DNA of 24,572 bases from Spirosomataceae bacterium (GTDB taxonomy: Bacteria > Bacteroidota > Bacteroidia > Cytophagales > Spirosomataceae), in contig JALOLW010000042.1 of the NCBI GenBank assembly GCA_025455795.1, positions 1 to 24,572 of the forward strand, given 5' to 3'. The notes under the pieces were generated by a model, which searched no databases, was not told the DNA's origin, and was given only the letters and a program-made list of their open reading frames with translations. Position 1 is the stretch's first letter; each line of letters opens with the position of its first letter. Shown in pieces: positions 22,586-24,572 of the stretch. The position numbers and the translations under genes are program-made.

Positions 22586-24184
22586 TTAAACTAATGTCTT
22601 CTTGCGAGCGGCCAATTTATGGCCTGATACGGGCGTGTGTTCGTCCAATCCTATAATGTGAACTTTGCTGTCTTTGCCTTGCGCTTCATAATCGTGCTTG
22701 AAATGGTGGAGATTTTCCATCACGGAGTGGTCCACGAGCAAGGTATTTTCTAAGTTAATTTCTACTTCAAAACCTGGCGGAATGGCCTCCAACTTGCGCT
22801 TGATGCCCATGAAGTTGGTAAACACGGCGGCTTGGCTGATTTTGACCAAATACTTAGTATCGGTAAACGACACCTCGGTAGGTGTTTTAAAAATTACATT
22901 CAAGGGCTTGCCGTTCAACCAGTTGATGATGATTTCCGTAAACATCCCTGCGGCAATGCCTATGAGCAGGTCGGTGGCCAAAGTCAGCAAGATGGTCACC
23001 ACAAACACCAAAAGCTGTTCTTTGCCTATTTTGAAAGTTTGAACAAACTCCTTGGGGTGTGCGAGGCGAATCCCGACGGTGATGAGCATGGCGGCCAAGG
23101 CCGTGTTGGGAATCAACTCTATGACCTGCGATGCGGCCAATAAGAAAATCAAGATAAAAGCCCCGTGGAAAAAATTGGCCCAACGGGTACGTGCGCCATT
23201 GGCAACGTTGGCCGAGCTACGCGCCACCTCCGAAATCATGGGTAATCCTCCAAAGACCGCCGCGATGACGTTGCCCGCACCTACCGCAATGAGGTCGCGG
23301 TTGTTGTCAGACTTGCGCCGATACGGGTCCATCATGTCTATTGCTTTGACGGTCAGGAGAGATTCCAACGACCCCACTAACGCGAACATGACGACGTATT
23401 TGAGGAAAATTCCCGTTTGGGCAATGCCCCCAAAATCAAAATTGATGCGGACACTTTCGAGCAAATTACCAATGCGAACAAGCGCGTAAGGCGGCTCTGT
23501 ATGTTGAAAATCAAGCATCAACTCGGCAGGAATGGCAAATAGTAGCACCACCAATGGCGCGGGGATTTTTTTGATAGGGTGATCAAGAAAAGGCCACAGT
23601 TGCATAATGCCAAAACTCACCAAACCCACCAACGTGGCCTTGGGGTCAAAATGAGCAATAAAATACGGAATCTCGCGCAAAAGTTCGAGCGGTTCTTTGC
23701 CTTTGGTCAAAACAGGGTTGATGTCCAACAATACAGGCAACTGCTTGGAAATAATGATAATACCAATGGCCGCCAACATGCCATGCACCGCCGAAAGCGG
23801 AAAAATATCGGTCAGTTTGCCCAACTTAAATACCCCAAAAAGCACTTGGACGACCCCCGCCACCATGATAGTGCCGAGCGTCAAGTGCCAGCCTGCTTCA
23901 CCGCCGCCAAAGTCGGCTACTGCGCCCGCTACGATGACGATGAGTCCTGCGGCGGGGCCTTTGATGGTAAGTCGCGAACCTGCCACGATGCTCACGATCA
24001 TTCCCCCCACAATGGCCGTAATCAAGCCCATCAGCGGTGGGAAATCGGAGGCTTTGGCAATCCCCAAGCTCAGGGGTATGGCCAACAATGACACCGAAAA
24101 GCCCGAAAGCGCATCCGTAAAAAAGTTTTGTTTCAATCCCGCCAGCCCGTCGAGCGGCAGCGTCATTTTTTTATTTTCCATCAT
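22586..24184 (-). CDS. SulP-family inorganic anion transporter
   Basis: This encodes 532 residues. The N-terminal membrane domain (about 15-430) has the SulP pattern: FFTDALSGFSVSLLAIPLSLGIAKASDFPPLMGLITAIVGGMIVSIVAGSRLTIKGPAAGLIVIVAGA, and GGLPMISEVARSSANVANGARTRWANFFHGAFI. The C-terminal STAS domain (about 440-520) includes INLENTLLVDHSVMENLHHF. SulP proteins carry sulfate, bicarbonate or other anions across the inner membrane, often with sodium or protons. Here the preceding gene is a NuoL/DabB-like subunit, so bicarbonate is a reasonable guess, but sulfate remains possible. A second ATG lies three bases in. Confidence 0.92.
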   Translation of the reverse strand: MMENKKMTLPLDGLAGLKQNFFTDALSGFSVSLLAIPLSLGIAKASDFPPLMGLITAIVGGMIVSIVAGSRLTIKGPAAGLIVIVAGAVADFGGGEAGWHLTLGTIMVAGVVQVLFGVFKLGKLTDIFPLSAVHGMLAAIGIIIISKQLPVLLDINPVLTKGKEPLELLREIPYFIAHFDPKATLVGLVSFGIMQLWPFLDHPIKKIPAPLVVLLFAIPAELMLDFQHTEPPYALVRIGNLLESVRINFDFGGIAQTGIFLKYVVMFALVGSLESLLTVKAIDMMDPYRRKSDNNRDLIAVGAGNVIAAVFGGLPMISEVARSSANVANGARTRWANFFHGAFILIFLLAASQVIELIPNTALAAMLITVGIRLAHPKEFVQTFKIGKEQLLVFVVTILLTLATDLLIGIAAGMFTEIIINWLNGKPLNVIFKTPTEVSFTDTKYLVKISQAAVFTNFMGIKRKLEAIPPGFEVEINLENTLLVDHSVMENLHHFKHDYEAQGKDSKVHIIGLDEHTPVSGHKLAARKKTLV

Positions 24185-24263
24185 TGAGAGGAGGTTAATC
24201 GTTATTGGTTATTCATTATTCGTAAATAACTACTTCTTACTGCTGTCTGCCAACGGCCGACTG

Positions 24264-24572
24264 TTAGCTACTCCGATACGCTACTTCATGGTGCGTTTTG
24301 TGGTGTGGCCCCAAAAATACCCTGGCGTAGATTCGCACAATGGCCAAGCCGTCCAGTACAAAACTCAACGATACAAAAGTGACCAATACCAGTTGGTGCT
24401 CGTGAATGTGGCTGAAAATCAAGTCCTCGCCGACAAACGTGGGGGTAATCGGAAAACCTGCCAACCCCAAACAAGCCAGCAAAAACACCAATGCCAGCTT
24501 AGGATGTAGGTAAGAATGTCCGTGAAATTGATTCAAGTCCAATTCTGTTTCGAGCCGCCCCAAACGCCTAAG
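24264..24572 (-). CDS. C-terminus of a NuoL/DabB-like membrane subunit (partial)
   Basis: 102 residues are visible and the frame is open at the window edge. The segment FLLACLGLAGFPITPTFVGEDLIFSHIHEHQLVLVTFVSLSFVLDGLAIVRIYARVFLGPHH has the look of the last helices of the NuoL/Mrp antiporter-like superfamily, with the AGFP and F-x-G-E-D pattern. In Bacteroidota a NuoL-like gene next to SulP often belongs to a DabB-type (DUF2309 partner) inorganic-carbon uptake module, and the short C-terminal tail fits that better than the complex I subunit. The rest of the gene is needed to decide. The SulP gene starts 79 bases downstream. Confidence 0.75.
   Translation of the reverse strand, partial: LRRLGRLETELDLNQFHGHSYLHPKLALVFLLACLGLAGFPITPTFVGEDLIFSHIHEHQLVLVTFVSLSFVLDGLAIVRIYARVFLGPHHKTHHEVAYRSS

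Noticed and set aside
22575..24192. AACCTCC before both the DUF2490 and SulP start codons
   Set aside because: It is the complement of a Shine-Dalgarno core, not one itself. Two occurrences are too few to suggest function.
1..24572. CRISPR array, prophage or complete insertion sequence
   Set aside because: No regularly spaced direct repeats, phage structural genes, or transposase flanked by inverted repeats were seen.

Overview
The window looks like a chromosomal segment of a Bacteroidota member, most likely a Cytophagales/Runella-like bacterium. This rests on several Bacteroidota-type promoters (-7 box TAnnTTTG with an upstream TTTG/TTG), almost no Shine-Dalgarno sequences, a tRNA gene without encoded CCA, and families common in that phylum: lipoproteins with N-terminal lipoboxes, OmpA and beta-barrel proteins, LytS/LytTR pairs, DUF2490, and a START-like small protein. 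The genus is an inference, since no rRNA is present.

Layout. 1-2512 (minus): a lipoprotein cut by the window edge, a small lipoprotein, a secreted protein of unknown function and an OmpA-domain envelope protein. 2734-3450 (plus): a two-gene UPF0175/DUF3368 toxin-antitoxin-like module. 3593-6350 (plus): a 7TM LytS-type sensor kinase and its LytTR response regulator, preceded by two tandem 15-bp palindromes. 6351-6798: a gene-free region with several stem-loop repeats, followed by an Rpn/PD-(D/E)XK protein (6799-7650). 7651-7960: a probable tRNA 3'-end scar and a terminator. 7961-12867 (plus): ileS, ridA and an EamA transporter. 12869-17376 (minus): outer-membrane barrel, yqgE, hisH, ribH, an LptF/LptG-type permease and a START-like protein. 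17471-17682 (plus): a tRNA promoter, a degenerate tRNA-Met copy, an intact tRNA-Met and a strong terminator. 17744-21762 (minus): a Tat-exported Gfo/Idh/MocA oxidoreductase, an ABC ATPase and an OmpR-type two-component system. 21822-24572 (minus): a DUF2490 protein, a SulP anion transporter and the C-terminus of a NuoL/DabB-like subunit, possibly part of a CO2/bicarbonate uptake locus.

The most unusual feature is ileS. Its reading frame carries two C/G-rich palindromic insertions that share the 11-mer GCGGGGGGGGC. The first keeps frame. The second lies between two near-identical 21-22 bp copies of target sequence and is one base short of keeping frame, so the only visible ileS is split into two overlapping frames. 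Similar structures, an outer stem enclosing smaller hairpins, lie in the 6351-6798 spacer, and another palindrome encodes the last residues of the LptF-like protein. No CRISPR array, prophage, or complete insertion sequence was seen. Most of the window is ordinary core genome; no clearly new multi-gene system is evident.
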